A stretch of 64,000 nucleotides of DNA from Hellea balneolensis DSM 19091 (GCF_000428525.1 NZ_AUAC01000004.1:1-64000), one strand, 5' to 3'. Positions 17,725-27,534 are shown, counted from the first letter of the stretch. Notes: generated by a model not told the origin, from the letters alone. A program made the numbers and translations.

Positions 17725-18519
17725 ATGCATATTGTGGAACAGCTTATCACTGAACGCGCCCCGAAACTGACGGGACGTCCCGCTCTGTTCAAAGCTGTCC
17801 GCCCCCTGCTCTATCGTATGCTGGCTTATGATGCCGCCGTATTCTTAGCGGATGCGATTAAGAACAAGACCGGCCATGAAGCCTTCAAGCTGGTTACAAA
17901 ACATATCAGCCCGCGGACCGCCGTGCAGGACCTCACCCATTTACCGCGAACCGGACGCTGTATCCTTATCAGCAATCACCCTACAGGACTGGCCGATGGC
18001 ATGGCGGTCTTTCAGGCCATCAGGGAGCGGCGCCCTGATCATGTTTTTCTGGCTAATGCTGATGCGTTGCGGGTGATGCCCAAGGCGCGTGACCTGATCA
18101 TTCCCGTAGAATGGGTCAAAGAGAAACGCAGCTCCTCTAAAACACGCCGAACACTGATTGATATTAAAGCTGCGCTTGAGGCCGAAAAATGCGTGGTTAT
18201 TTTTCCAAGCGGGCGCCTTGCCCAAATGACATGGCGGGGCCTTAAGGAAAAATCATGGGAAAGTTCTGCCGCCATGCTCGCGCGAAAATATAAAGCCCCT
18301 GTTGTACCGCTAAATATGAAAGCCCGAAATAGCTGGCTTTATTACTTCTTCGCATGGACTAGCCCGGAGCTCCGCGACATCACATTGTTTCATGAACTGC
18401 TCAATAAAAAGGGCCAGACATTTAAACTGACTTTTGGCGAACCCATTGACCCCGAAAGCCTTCCCAAAAATGCGGATAAAGCAAGCGATGCCATAAGGAC
18501 CGTGGTTGAAAGCTTATAG
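17725..18519 (+). CDS. PlsC-type acyltransferase
   Basis: A 264-residue member of the glycerophospholipid acyltransferase superfamily. The HX4D catalytic motif appears as NHPTGLAD (H at about 76), then FLANADALRVMP, a cluster of basic residues, and FPSGRLAQM corresponding to the third family block. It probably acylates a lysophospholipid or a related acceptor at the inner membrane. It stands alone, divergent from arsC with 44 bases between. Confidence 0.82.
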   Translation: MHIVEQLITERAPKLTGRPALFKAVRPLLYRMLAYDAAVFLADAIKNKTGHEAFKLVTKHISPRTAVQDLTHLPRTGRCILISNHPTGLADGMAVFQAIRERRPDHVFLANADALRVMPKARDLIIPVEWVKEKRSSSKTRRTLIDIKAALEAEKCVVIFPSGRLAQMTWRGLKEKSWESSAAMLARKYKAPVVPLNMKARNSWLYYFFAWTSPELRDITLFHELLNKKGQTFKLTFGEPIDPESLPKNADKASDAIRTVVESL

Positions 18520-18591
18520 CCACAGAAAAACCAACGCCCCATTAGGACGCTGGCTCTGGTGCCCCGAAGGGTGGGCTTGAGAGAGTTGCGT

Positions 18592-18903
18592 TTAGCTTTT
18601 TGCAGCTGTTACGCCTGTTTTATAATCTATGCAGGCCTGAAGATCATCCGCGCTTTTGTTTCGGCATAACTTCAGCGCGTCTTCGAAACTATGCGTTTTT
18701 TTGGTTTTGTTGGTCATCAAAGTGCCACGCTCTGCTGTTGAGAGCACTGTCGTCTGCGACGCCGCGGTCACTGCTGTGGACGTCGTCTTCACTTTAGCTT
18801 TTTTCTTATAATCGCAATCTTTACCATCTCCGGCTAAAGCCGCCGTGGATGTCAAAGCGAGGGTTAAAGCTGATAGTCCGATGATTTTTAGGGATGTGTG
18901 CAT
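18592..18903 (-). CDS. small exported protein of unknown function
   Basis: A 103-residue protein with a signal peptide (MHTSLKIIGLSALTLALTSTAALA-G). The mature part is Lys/Thr-rich with cysteines in DGKDCDYKKKAK, LKLCRNK and LQACIDY. No family recognised. The start follows AGGAG. Two identical palindromes lie in its promoter region (18941-18985), so it is probably under tight transcriptional control. Confidence 0.7.
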   Translation of the reverse strand: MHTSLKIIGLSALTLALTSTAALAGDGKDCDYKKKAKVKTTSTAVTAASQTTVLSTAERGTLMTNKTKKTHSFEDALKLCRNKSADDLQACIDYKTGVTAAKS

Positions 18904-18940
18904 GTTTCGTCTCCTTTGAAAATGAACGTTGCTTCATTAC

Positions 18941-18954
18941 ACGACACATGTCGT
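18941..18954. promoter_or_regulatory. operator-like inverted repeat, copy 1
   Basis: ACGACACATGTCGT: 6-bp arms ACGACA/TGTCGT around CA. It lies 38-51 bases upstream of the gene ending at 18592. The same 14-mer recurs 31 bases further upstream. The form is like operators of dimeric TetR-type repressors. Confidence 0.6.
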
Positions 18955-18971
18955 AATCATCAAGAGTTAAA

Positions 18972-18985
18972 ACGACACATGTCGT
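18972..18985. promoter_or_regulatory. operator-like inverted repeat, copy 2
   Basis: Second exact copy of ACGACACATGTCGT. Centre-to-centre distance to copy 1 is 31 bp, close to three helical turns, so two protein dimers would bind the same face of the DNA. Confidence 0.6.
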
Positions 18986-19057
18986 TAATGTAAGTTAACG
19001 GTTAGGTATGGGTCCAAGCGGAATGAAGTCCCGAGGCGCGATTGGTTTTATAAGAAC

Positions 19058-19077
19058 CGCTTACCCGTTTGTAAGCG
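19058..19077 (-). terminator. probable sdhB terminator hairpin
   Basis: CGCTTAC (19058-19064) and GTAAGCG (19071-19077) form a 7-bp stem just after the sdhB stop at 19088. The downstream minus strand has only a weak T-rich stretch (GTTCTTAT), so efficiency is uncertain. Confidence 0.5.
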
Positions 19078-19087
19078 ATAGGCCCTA

Positions 19088-19867
19088 CTAGGCCCGCTCA
19101 ACCATCATCTTTTTGACTTCGGCAATGGCTTTCGCAGGGTTTAGCCCCTTGGGACACACATTGGCGCAATTCATGATGGTGTGGCAACGGTAGAGCTTGA
19201 ACGGGTCATCCAGTTTTTCGAGCCGCTCTTCTTTTGCATAATCACGGCTGTCCACGAGCCAGCGATAAGCTTGCAGGAGGGCTGCCGGACCAAGATACCG
19301 ATCACCATTCCACCAATAAGACGGACAAGATGTCGAACAGGAGGCGCATAGAATACACTCATAATAACCATCAAGCTTATCACGATCTTCGACGGTCTGA
19401 GTGAGCTCCTCTGTCGGGAGCGGCGTTGATGTATGCAACCAGGGTTCGATAGAGGCATATTGTTTATAAAAGTTTGATAGATCGGGCACCAAATCACGCA
19501 CAACAGGCATATGCGGCAGAGGCGAGATAGAAATATCTTTTCCCGCAACATCATCAATAGCCTTAGTACACGCCAACGTATTCCGTCCGCCAATATTCAT
19601 AGCACAGGACCCACACACGCCTTCACGGCATGAACGGCGGAATGCCAGTGTCGGATCTATTTCATTTTTGATTTTGAACAGCGCATCCAAAACCATCGGG
19701 CCGCACTCATCCAAATCAATTTGATAGCTATCCCAATAAGGGTTCTTTCCGTCATTCGGATCATAGCGGTAGATTTTGAATGTTTTTACATTCTTGGCAC
19801 CGGGCTCAGCCGGCCAACTTTTACCTTTTGACACTTTAGAATTTTTCGGAAGCGTGAGCTGTACCAT
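19088..19867 (-). CDS. sdhB: succinate dehydrogenase iron-sulfur subunit
   Basis: Electron-transfer subunit of complex II, 259 residues. The cysteine ligands are all visible: [2Fe-2S] in CREGVCGSC...TLAC, [4Fe-4S] in [11 protein letters not shown], and [3Fe-4S] in [17 protein letters not shown]. It carries electrons from SdhA flavin to the quinone site in SdhCD at the inner membrane. It lies about 5.9 kb away from sdhA, with adhesin, lipoprotein and lipid-metabolism genes between; in most relatives sdhCDAB are together. It needs its own promoter or read-through from the small gene upstream. Confidence 0.97.
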   Translation of the reverse strand: MVQLTLPKNSKVSKGKSWPAEPGAKNVKTFKIYRYDPNDGKNPYWDSYQIDLDECGPMVLDALFKIKNEIDPTLAFRRSCREGVCGSCAMNIGGRNTLACTKAIDDVAGKDISISPLPHMPVVRDLVPDLSNFYKQYASIEPWLHTSTPLPTEELTQTVEDRDKLDGYYECILCASCSTSCPSYWWNGDRYLGPAALLQAYRWLVDSRDYAKEERLEKLDDPFKLYRCHTIMNCANVCPKGLNPAKAIAEVKKMMVERA

Positions 19868-19909
19868 CGGGAGACCTTATCTGTTCTTGATCTATATACG
19901 ACCTAGCGA

Positions 19910-19954
19910 GGCGGGATGCGACTTGTTTTTTGTGATTTTTTGTCGCGTCCCGCC
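19910..19954. repeat. long inverted repeat upstream of sdhB
   Basis: GGCGGGATGCGAC (19910-19922) pairs with GTCGCGTCCCGCC (19942-19954), 13 bp with one wobble, around a T-rich 19-base loop. It lies 43 bases before the sdhB start, between sdhB and the 97-residue gene. It may end or regulate transcription, or be a small dispersed palindromic element. Confidence 0.5.
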
Positions 19955-20000
19955 AGCGCTTCGCTCTCCCCTTCGAACTGGAGATGGATGAAGCTTTCGC

Positions 20001-20294
20001 TTATTCAGCAGCTTCTTTATATATATCAGATAGGCTCATCCTGTAATCGGGCAATTCAAGCTCGAACACGGGACGGCGTTCATTGGGTACCATTTGATGT
20101 TCGAACATAAAATTCAGGTCATCCTGACGGCAATTCAAAACATCACTGATATCGGCAACTATAGCGCTGCGCGTATCTTTCTTTGAATTTTTGGCTGTAT
20201 GGAGAGCGGCCTCAACAAATTTAGCCGAAGGGTGCTGATGCGGTGCTTCAATCTCTTCAGGAGATGTATTCTGTATCACTAGCCGTAGGGGCAT
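20001..20294 (-). CDS. hypothetical protein upstream of sdhB
   Basis: A 97-residue soluble, mostly helical protein (PLRLVIQNTSPEEIEAPHQH at the N-terminus). I recognise no family. It has no signal peptide or membrane segment and a single cysteine (C55 in LNCRQDD). It is on the same strand as sdhB, 133 bases upstream, with a long inverted repeat between, so it could share a transcript. Confidence 0.5.
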   Translation of the reverse strand: MPLRLVIQNTSPEEIEAPHQHPSAKFVEAALHTAKNSKKDTRSAIVADISDVLNCRQDDLNFMFEHQMVPNERRPVFELELPDYRMSLSDIYKEAAE

Positions 20295-20493
20295 AAATGA
20301 CGTCCTAACTCAAGCGCCCCTCGAGTTTGGGCTATCTCTGAAATAGCCTGATAACATAGAAACCGATACAAAATAAAAATCAAATGAAATTTTAAAGTTT
20401 CAGTAACTTTTCTTACAAAGATTAAAGGTACGGCCTCCTAAAAAGAGACCGTACCTAATAACTTACTCCATAATGCGCCCTACTATCGGAAAG

Positions 20494-23073
20494 CTAACGC
20501 GACCAACGCGCTGAGAGTTTTCCGCCATATTCACCGCCAGACCCTGCAACAGCTGCTGAAAAACTCCATTTATCATTGCCGCGAACCGTCATCGCAGCGC
20601 CAATACCAACCTCTCCATCAAATGTGCCCAAACCGCCGGCAATAGCTAGGCTTTCGGAACGATCTAAATAAGCATCTGGAACGGACATAGACAAGGCTAC
20701 GCCGCTGGCAAGTTTATCGATACGCTCAGCGTTATCAAGAATGAGCCCGTAATTGCGCCCGATGAGTGAAGCGTTATCGGCAATAAGCGCAGAATTGCCC
20801 ATAATGGCCGTGGTGTTTGAAGAAATTCTGGACGCATTTTCATTGATCGCAATCGCTTGTGCATCATTTCGCTCTACCTCGGTCTGGAGATTGGCTTGGG
20901 TAAGCGCAATGGCGTCGCCATTATCTGAAATTGCGCTGCTATTGGTGGCAATCAACGCGCCCTGATCGTCTAGACGCATATCCTGTACATCATTCCTATC
21001 CTCATTGACGACCACGCGGTCGGTCAAGTCTGCAACGCCCGTCGTGATACTGGCTACCGCAGTCGTATTAGTATCAATATCTGTGCGGTTGTCGGAAATC
21101 GCCATTGTATTGGCATCAAGGTCAGTCCGGTTGTCCGAAATTGCTGATGTGTTCGCATCTATATCCGTGCGGTTATCCGTAATGGCCATCGTGTTTGCAT
21201 CAATATCCGTCCGGTTGTCCGAAATCGCCATCGTATTCGCATCAATATCAGTACGATTATCCAATATGGTTGATGTGTTCTCGTCGATATCGGTGCGGTT
21301 ATCTGAGATCGCCATGGTGTTGGCGTCAATGTCGGTCCGGTTGTCCGAAATCGCCATTGTATTGGCATCAATGTCAGTCCGGTTATCTGAAATCGCCATT
21401 GTATTGGCATCAATGTCTGTGCGGTTATCAGAAATCGCTGTCGCATTTGCGCTTGTGCTGGCTGTATTTGCGTCCACGCTGGCCGCGAGTGCTCCGCCAT
21501 CAGACGCGATATTGCCATCCGCATCTGTAGTTACAAGACCCGAAACAGGGCCCTGCGCCGCAATTGATTCAGCGCTGTTTAATCCCGCAATTGTTAAGGT
21601 TTGCGCAGCTGTGCCCATCATGATTTGATTGATGCGTGTCGTCTCAGAATTCGCGCCGATAGCTATGGAGCCGTCATGATTGGCGGACGCGTCATAGCCC
21701 AAAGCTGTCGAACCTAAGCCCTGTGAAATGCTGCGAGCACCCAAAGCGGTAGATTGGTCAGCAACGGCATTTGCCCCAAACCCATAAGCTGCACTAACGA
21801 AACCTTGAGCACGGCTATTCACGCCGCTAGCGATAGACGCGTTTCCGATCGCCCTAGCATTTTGTCCTGTTGCTGTTGAGTACGTCCCGTTGGCTATAGC
21901 CCGTGACCCAGTTGCTGTGGTCCCAACAGCACCCGCATTCGCATTATCTCCAAGGGCCGTGGCTTGAGTGCCATTTGCCATAGCGCCGTCACCGCAAAGA
22001 TGCGAGTCGGCTCCCGTTCCATCTCCGCAATCGCCTGTTCCGCCGCCCCCGGCGGCACTTACAGCTTCAAAGAGTTGATGACCATTAACGGCATCGGAAG
22101 ACCCCGAAGCCACACGTCCATCTGCAACGCCTGTCACCAAACGGTTACCGACATTCATCTCTCCGCCCGTCGCATCCGTGCCTTCAGTGAAAGTGACCGA
22201 CCCGACGGTGGCGCCAGACCAAGCACCTTGCGCACTTACGATGTCGAGTGTTGCGGCGGATCCCGAGCCAATAGCCACAGCGTCATCAACGACGGAACTT
22301 GCGCCAGAACCGAGCACGATATTGTTATTACCTGTAACCGTTGCTGTGTTGCCACTAACAAGGTTAGTTCCGCCCGTAACAGTTGAGCTATATCCGAGAA
22401 CAACATTACTTCCACCGCTAACCGTATTTGAATTTCCCAAAATATGAATACTGCTGCCTGAAAGCGTATTACTGCCGCCATGAATACTATTCGTGCTACT
22501 GCCCGCGTTTATGGTGTTTCTTCCCCCTGCAATCGTATTTGCGGACGCATTTCCGCCGTTAATCGTATTGCGTTCGCCAACGATAAAATTATTACGCGCC
22601 GAGTCTAGAGTCGTATTTCTATCGCCGAAAATTGTATTGCCGCTACTAAACCCAATACCATTATTAGACCCAAAGATGAAATGGCCGCCGCCGCCATTGC
22701 TGATTACATTGGTAAAACCATCGACATGATTATCTGTACTAAAATCACCAATCATATTTTGTTGACCGCGCACAGTGTTACGCGCAGCCCGCTCGCCAAT
22801 TATGTGAAAACCGCCTGTGACGACATTATCCCGCGCATTATCTTTGATACATTGATTATTACCCGCAACAATATTTCCGCGGCGGCCATCTGTCTGCGCG
22901 GCTGTGAAAGGGTTTGGATTCGAGCAGCCCGCAAGGATAAGACCGCCGAAAGCATCAACATCATTATTCTGTGCAAAGGCCGTCTGCCCGGCAAAAAGAA
23001 AAGTAAGCGATGTGGTCGCAACCGCGACTGATTTAAGCGAAGATACAAAACGCAAAGATGATTTAACTGGCAT
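20494..23073 (-). CDS. trimeric autotransporter adhesin (YadA-like)
   Basis: An 859-residue surface adhesin of type Vc secretion. Signal peptide at about 1-34 (ending TAFA-Q). The head (about 60-270) is built of short NTV/NTI.GG repeats; a second block (about 355-490) has YadA/Hep_Hag repeats such as ATALGDNANAGA and STALGYDASA. The stalk (about 535-665) has nine copies of a 14-residue unit ISDNRTDIDANTMA, then a coiled-coil segment. The last ~70 residues (SGVALSMSVPDAYL...KLSARWSR) form the YadA beta-barrel anchor. It trimerises in the outer membrane and would mediate attachment. It lies between the DUF4197 and sdhB regions and looks like an inserted accessory gene. Confidence 0.9.
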   Translation of the reverse strand: MPVKSSLRFVSSLKSVAVATTSLTFLFAGQTAFAQNNDVDAFGGLILAGCSNPNPFTAAQTDGRRGNIVAGNNQCIKDNARDNVVTGGFHIIGERAARNTVRGQQNMIGDFSTDNHVDGFTNVISNGGGGHFIFGSNNGIGFSSGNTIFGDRNTTLDSARNNFIVGERNTINGGNASANTIAGGRNTINAGSSTNSIHGGSNTLSGSSIHILGNSNTVSGGSNVVLGYSSTVTGGTNLVSGNTATVTGNNNIVLGSGASSVVDDAVAIGSGSAATLDIVSAQGAWSGATVGSVTFTEGTDATGGEMNVGNRLVTGVADGRVASGSSDAVNGHQLFEAVSAAGGGGTGDCGDGTGADSHLCGDGAMANGTQATALGDNANAGAVGTTATGSRAIANGTYSTATGQNARAIGNASIASGVNSRAQGFVSAAYGFGANAVADQSTALGARSISQGLGSTALGYDASANHDGSIAIGANSETTRINQIMMGTAAQTLTIAGLNSAESIAAQGPVSGLVTTDADGNIASDGGALAASVDANTASTSANATAISDNRTDIDANTMAISDNRTDIDANTMAISDNRTDIDANTMAISDNRTDIDENTSTILDNRTDIDANTMAISDNRTDIDANTMAITDNRTDIDANTSAISDNRTDLDANTMAISDNRTDIDTNTTAVASITTGVADLTDRVVVNEDRNDVQDMRLDDQGALIATNSSAISDNGDAIALTQANLQTEVERNDAQAIAINENASRISSNTTAIMGNSALIADNASLIGRNYGLILDNAERIDKLASGVALSMSVPDAYLDRSESLAIAGGLGTFDGEVGIGAAMTVRGNDKWSFSAAVAGSGGEYGGKLSARWSR
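21056..21440 (-). repeat. nine in-frame 42-bp tandem repeats (adhesin stalk)
   Basis: Nine consecutive 42-bp units encode the 14-residue stalk repeat. Units differ at third positions and a few residues (ENTST, ILDN, LDAN, DTNTTA), so they are old enough to have diverged but still similar enough to recombine and change stalk length. Confidence 0.85.
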
Positions 23074-23156
23074 GACAGCCCCCTATTTAATAATAGGAAC
23101 TGCTTAGAATTTACCGCTCATATAATTCTGTGACCGTAATCACGCTTTACATCTAT

Positions 23157-23891
23157 TTAAACGGAGCCAAAAACGCGTCGCAGAATTTCGCTTGTGCGTT
23201 TGGCGGGATTTTCGCGGATCGCTTTTTCTTCCTCGCCAATATAATAGAAAACGCCTTTCAAGCCATAATCTACGCCGTGCTGAATTAGATCTGCCCTCGC
23301 ATTTGATAGGTTCGGACCGACAGGAATATTACGCATCGTCGATTGCAATTGATCTGCGATTTGAAGGGCCCCCGTTTGGCTCAGTGCGTTTTCCATAATG
23401 GGTGAAAAGAGAGACGCAAGTTTCGTACTTGTACGATCTGCTAAATATTGCGTTGCGGCATTATCTGGCCCTCGGACAATATTCAGCGCGTCAGGGATAG
23501 TCAGGTCCTTCACTGCACCCAAAAATATATCTTTCGCAACAGGCGCCGCTTTTTCAGCTCCGCGGTTTAACTGCTGTTGAAGCTCAACAAGCAAACCATC
23601 CGCACCAATGGGCTGAAGATAACTTTGTACATCTTGTAGCACTTTAGGCAGCGGTATACGCACAAGTGAATTTCCAAGAAACCCATCCAGAACGCCGACA
23701 TTCGCAATGGCATTTCCAATACCATTATCCAGTGCTGCGCGAATGCCCATCGCCGCATCAGCTTGAGAAAGTCCGCCATAACCGCCGCTCAATATGCCAT
23801 CAATGACCGCAGGGTCGAGTGTTTCACAGGCCGTTAGCCCGCCCGCGCTCAATGCGCCAAGTAAAACGAAACGTCTATCATGTGTGCTCAT
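23157..23891 (-). CDS. DUF4197 lipoprotein
   Basis: A 244-residue lipoprotein: the N-terminus ends in a lipobox LTAC with the lipidated cysteine at about residue 22, preceded by an RR-type basic stretch (HDRRF). The rest matches DUF4197: DGFLGNSLVRIPLP, LNRGAEKAAPVAKDIF, LTIPDALNIVRGPDNAATQYL. The function of the family is unknown. The start at 23891 follows AGGAGA. It begins 16 bases after the enoyl-CoA hydratase stop, so the two form an operon. Confidence 0.88.
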   Translation of the reverse strand: MSTHDRRFVLLGALSAGGLTACETLDPAVIDGILSGGYGGLSQADAAMGIRAALDNGIGNAIANVGVLDGFLGNSLVRIPLPKVLQDVQSYLQPIGADGLLVELQQQLNRGAEKAAPVAKDIFLGAVKDLTIPDALNIVRGPDNAATQYLADRTSTKLASLFSPIMENALSQTGALQIADQLQSTMRNIPVGPNLSNARADLIQHGVDYGLKGVFYYIGEEEKAIRENPAKRTSEILRRVFGSV

Positions 23892-23907
23892 AGCGGGTCT
23901 CCTGTTA

Positions 23908-24732
23908 TCAGGCCCTATCTTTGAACTGCGGGGGACGCTTTTCAAGGAAGGATTGCACCCCTTCCATACAGTCCGGGCTGACAAAGGCTTTGGAGAGCAT
24001 TTTGCTTTCCATCATATGAAGGCCAAATGGCGCATCACCCAATGTTCCCCCGCCCAGCATTGAAGCGCGCAAGAGGCGCTTATTATTGGCTGTGCTTGTC
24101 GGAGAGCAATTTACCGCTATGTCACGCGCGAGATGAAGCGCAGTGGGTAGAACCTCTTCAGGGTCACAAATTTCAGAAAAGAACCCGGCCCGTTGCAACT
24201 CTTCCGCGCTGATAAAACTTGCCTTCAATATCCACTCATTGGCTTTCGCAAAGCCGACCAAGCGCGGCAGGAACCAACTGGCTGCGCCGTCGCAAACAAT
24301 ACCCCGCCGGGCAAAAGGAAAGGCATATTTCGCTTTATTAGAGCCAATCCGAATATCCATCGGGCAAAGCATAGTCGCGCCAATGCCGACAGCCGCCCCG
24401 TTCACCGCCGCGATAATAGGCGTGTCGCATTCAAAAACGGCGAGGTTTAATATACCTCCGGCATCCCGCATAATCCCTTCATGCATTTCAGGCACGCTAT
24501 CCACGCCTGCACTGGCAAAGCCTTCACTGATATCCGCCCCTGCGCAAAAAGCTCGCCCGGCCCCGGTTATAACAATCACCCGCACAGACGGGTCTGCATC
24601 AGCCGCCTGAATAGCGTCCAACATCGCAGTATGCAGCGCCATATTATAAGAGTTCATCGCTTCGGGGCGGTTAAGCGTGAGCAGAGTAACGCCGGGCGCT
24701 TTTTCATCGCGAGTAACTAAGACGAGGGACAT
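23908..24732 (-). CDS. enoyl-CoA hydratase/isomerase family protein
   Basis: A 274-residue crotonase-fold protein. The oxyanion-hole regions are AFCAGADISEGF and AAVNGAAVGIGATMLCPMD, where crotonases usually have a catalytic Glu near the end of the second block; here the sequence RIGSNKAKYAFPFARRGIV follows. Likely acts on an acyl-CoA in fatty-acid or amino-acid breakdown; the exact reaction is uncertain. Start at 24732 (MSLVLVTRDE) chosen as the family-like N-terminus. It diverges from the EamA transporter gene. Confidence 0.88.
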   Translation of the reverse strand: MSLVLVTRDEKAPGVTLLTLNRPEAMNSYNMALHTAMLDAIQAADADPSVRVIVITGAGRAFCAGADISEGFASAGVDSVPEMHEGIMRDAGGILNLAVFECDTPIIAAVNGAAVGIGATMLCPMDIRIGSNKAKYAFPFARRGIVCDGAASWFLPRLVGFAKANEWILKASFISAEELQRAGFFSEICDPEEVLPTALHLARDIAVNCSPTSTANNKRLLRASMLGGGTLGDAPFGLHMMESKMLSKAFVSPDCMEGVQSFLEKRPPQFKDRA

Positions 24733-24839
24733 ATCGAAACCTTTCAAAATTTGCGTGAGCTTAAGCAGAGTTTTTACACGGAGCAAGAGCTCACGACTTT
24801 GCGATTAGCCTTTATCGCCTATGCAATTTAAGCCGCCCC

Positions 24840-25718
24840 ATGGCCGCTGTCTCACCTCCGCGCATCTTTATGCTGACCGCTTTGGCGATGATTGCCTTTG
24901 CCGCTAACTCCATCTTGGCGCGTTTGGCATTAACAAGCGCGGATATAGGGCCTTGGAGCTTTACCGCCATTCGTTTTATTTCGGGTGCAATATGCTTGGC
25001 TTTGATTGTAGGACCTCGGGGTAGTTTAAACCGAGGAAGCTGGAAAGCCGCATTTGCGCTGCTGCTTTATGGCGTCTTCTTTTCCTATGCTTATATTTCG
25101 CTCGCCGCAGGGACAGGCGCGCTTATCCTTTTTGCAGCTGTACAAATCACCATGATCGGCGGCGGTTTATGGGCGGGGGAACGTATGCGCCTTTTGCAAT
25201 GGTTTGGCCTAACTCTCGCTATGAGCGGCTTAGCCTATTTAATGTTGCCAAAACTCGCGCCGCCCTCACCTATCGGCGCGACTATGATGGCCATCGCAGG
25301 ATTGGGCTGGGGGCTATATTCGCTCATGGGACGAGGTAAAGGAGACCCAACCGCTCTCACAGCAGGAAACTTTCTCTGCGCCGCTATACTTTGCGCTCTC
25401 ATCACAGTCCCGCTTTTATTATTGTTACCCGAAACAGCGCTAGCACCCAAAGGCATTGGGCTTGCTCTCGCCTCTGGCATCCTCACTTCGGGACTCGGCT
25501 ATGTCATTTGGTATATGGCGCTTAAACACCTCACCGCCACGCGCGCTAGCATAGCTCAATTAACAGTCCCTATTATAGCAGCTACAGGTGGTATGCTCTT
25601 CATCGCAGAGCCCTTCACGCTAAGATTCTTTATCGCGATGTGCTTGACAGTAGTCGGGGTGGGGTTGGCGACATTAGCGCCCAATGAAAAAGCCCGCATC
25701 AAAGATACGGGCTCCTAA
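24840..25718 (+). CDS. EamA-family (DMT) transporter
   Basis: A 292-residue inner-membrane protein of ten predicted helices in two EamA repeats (about 8-138 and 148-282). Typical elements are AFAANSILARLAL near the N-terminus and LTSGLGYVIWYMALKHLTATRAS in the second half. These proteins export amino acids or other metabolites; the substrate is unknown. Its 3' end overlaps the sdhA terminator hairpin, so the two convergent genes share sequence there. Confidence 0.88.
   Translation: MAAVSPPRIFMLTALAMIAFAANSILARLALTSADIGPWSFTAIRFISGAICLALIVGPRGSLNRGSWKAAFALLLYGVFFSYAYISLAAGTGALILFAAVQITMIGGGLWAGERMRLLQWFGLTLAMSGLAYLMLPKLAPPSPIGATMMAIAGLGWGLYSLMGRGKGDPTALTAGNFLCAAILCALITVPLLLLLPETALAPKGIGLALASGILTSGLGYVIWYMALKHLTATRASIAQLTVPIIAATGGMLFIAEPFTLRFFIAMCLTVVGVGLATLAPNEKARIKDTGS
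25691..25713 (-). terminator. rho-independent terminator of sdhA inside the EamA gene
   Basis: AGCCCG (25691-25696) and CGGGCT (25708-25713) form a hairpin that, on the minus strand, is followed by a run of T. It lies 25 bases after the sdhA stop codon and within the last codons of the convergent transporter gene. Confidence 0.75.
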
Positions 25719-25737
25719 ATCTAATTATAATGACTTT

Positions 25738-27534
25738 CTAATAAACGCGCTTTTTAGGCTTAATGTAATCAATACCGTCCGTCATGGTAAAGTCGTGGAC
25801 GGGACGGTAGTCGATTTTTACTTTTGTCTTACCCGCATCATACCAAGCCAGCGTGTGCTTCATCCATTTCTTATCATCACGTTCTGTGTAGTCTTCGTGG
25901 GAATGAGCTCCGCGCGACTCCTTGCGGTTATCAGCAGACGCCATAGTAACCATGGCTTGCCCGACGAGGTTATCAAGCTCTAAGGCCTCCATAAGATCTG
26001 TATTCCAGACCATTGTCTTATCAAAAACGGCGACATCCTTCATTTGCTCGGCAATCGATGTAACCTTTTCCATGCCCTCAGCCATGCTCTCTTCCGTCCG
26101 GAAAACCGCGCAATGCTCTTGCATGGCTTTTTGTAGCGAGAGGCGCACTTCAGCAACTTTCTTAGAACCGTCCGCCGCTTTGAATTTTTCCAATCGCGCA
26201 ATTGACGCTTCGCCTGCATCCGCTGCGAGTGGCTTTTGCTCAAGATTTGGGGTCATGGTCTCGCCGCAGCGCAGACCCGCTGCACGGCCAAAGACGACGA
26301 GGTCAATCAAGCTGTTGGAGCCGAGGCGGTTTGCCCCATGAACCGACACACAGGCTGCTTCGCCAACAGCCATGAGACCGGGCACAACCGCGTCAGGATT
26401 TTTGCCTTTTTTCGTCAGCACTTCACCATGATAATTCGTCTGAATTCCGCCCATGTTATAATGACAGGTCGGAAGAACAGGAATAGGCTCTTTGGTAACA
26501 TCAACGCCGGAGAAAATTTTCGCTGTTTCCGAAATGCCCGGCAGACGCGCGGCTAGAACTTTCGGGTCCAAATGATCCAGATGCAGGAAGATATGATCTT
26601 TATCTTTACCCACGCCGCGGCCCTCGCGGATTTCCATAACCATGGCGCGGGAGACCATATCGCGCGGAGCAAGGTCTTTCACGCTAGGCGCATAGCGCTC
26701 CATAAAACGCTCGCCTTCGGAGTTGGTCAGATAACCACCCTCACCGCGTGCGCCTTCTGTGATGAGGCAACCCGCCCCATAAATGCCGGTCGGGTGGAAT
26801 TGAATAAATTCCATATCCTGTAGCGGTAAGCCAGCGCGCAATACCATCGCATTACCGTCGCCAGTGCACGTATGAGCAGAGGTCGCGCTAAAGAAGACGC
26901 GGCCATAACCACCTGTCGCGAGAATAACTTTTTGCGCGCGGAAACGGTGGAGCGTACCATCATCTAATTTCCACGCCGTAATGCCGCGGCAAACGCCATC
27001 TTCCATGATCAGGTCGAGCGCAAAATATTCAATAAAGAACTCGGCTTCATTACGTAAGCTCTGTCCGTAGAGCGTGTGAAGCATAGCATGACCAGTCCGG
27101 TCTGCCGCCGCGCAAGTCCGCTGTACGGGCGGGCCTTCGCCAAATTCTGTGGTATGCCCGCCGAAAGGGCGCTGATAAATTTTTCCGTCTTCGTTACGAG
27201 AAAACGGCATGCCCCAATGCTCAAGCTCATACACCGCCTTGGGCGCTTCGCGGCAAAGATACTCAATACTATCTTGGTCACCGAGCCAATCAGACCCTTT
27301 GACGGTATCATACATGTGCCAGCGCCAATCATCTGGCCCCATATTCCCAAGCGAGGCAGCAATCCCGCCCTGTGCCGCAACCGTGTGAGAGCGCGTTGGA
27401 AAGACTTTGGTCACACATGCTGTCTTTAGGCCTGCTTGCGCAGCGCCGAGAGTCGCGCGAAGACCAGAACCTCCTGCACCGACAACGACAACATCATATG
27501 TATGATCAATCCACTGTGTTTTCTGGGCTGTCAT
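25738..27534 (-). CDS. sdhA: succinate dehydrogenase flavoprotein subunit
   Basis: Catalytic subunit of complex II, 598 residues. FAD-binding GAGGSGLRA near residue 20 and the covalent-FAD histidine in SHTVAAQGG (about 49-57). Substrate and active-site segments are [22 protein letters not shown] and [19 protein letters not shown]. Oxidises succinate to fumarate. Six bases after sdhD; a terminator follows, which separates it from the rest of the window and from sdhB. Confidence 0.98.
   Translation of the reverse strand: MTAQKTQWIDHTYDVVVVGAGGSGLRATLGAAQAGLKTACVTKVFPTRSHTVAAQGGIAASLGNMGPDDWRWHMYDTVKGSDWLGDQDSIEYLCREAPKAVYELEHWGMPFSRNEDGKIYQRPFGGHTTEFGEGPPVQRTCAAADRTGHAMLHTLYGQSLRNEAEFFIEYFALDLIMEDGVCRGITAWKLDDGTLHRFRAQKVILATGGYGRVFFSATSAHTCTGDGNAMVLRAGLPLQDMEFIQFHPTGIYGAGCLITEGARGEGGYLTNSEGERFMERYAPSVKDLAPRDMVSRAMVMEIREGRGVGKDKDHIFLHLDHLDPKVLAARLPGISETAKIFSGVDVTKEPIPVLPTCHYNMGGIQTNYHGEVLTKKGKNPDAVVPGLMAVGEAACVSVHGANRLGSNSLIDLVVFGRAAGLRCGETMTPNLEQKPLAADAGEASIARLEKFKAADGSKKVAEVRLSLQKAMQEHCAVFRTEESMAEGMEKVTSIAEQMKDVAVFDKTMVWNTDLMEALELDNLVGQAMVTMASADNRKESRGAHSHEDYTERDDKKWMKHTLAWYDAGKTKVKIDYRPVHDFTMTDGIDYIKPKKRVY

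Noticed and set aside
21056-21440. Regularly spaced repeats that could be taken for a CRISPR array
   Set aside because: The units are contiguous, in frame and translate to 14-residue stalk repeats; there are no spacers and no cas genes.
21005-21628. A 207-residue plus-strand ORF opposite the adhesin stalk repeats
   Set aside because: It is the antisense image of the 42-bp repeats; regular repeats keep stops away in several frames. No ribosome site and no family.
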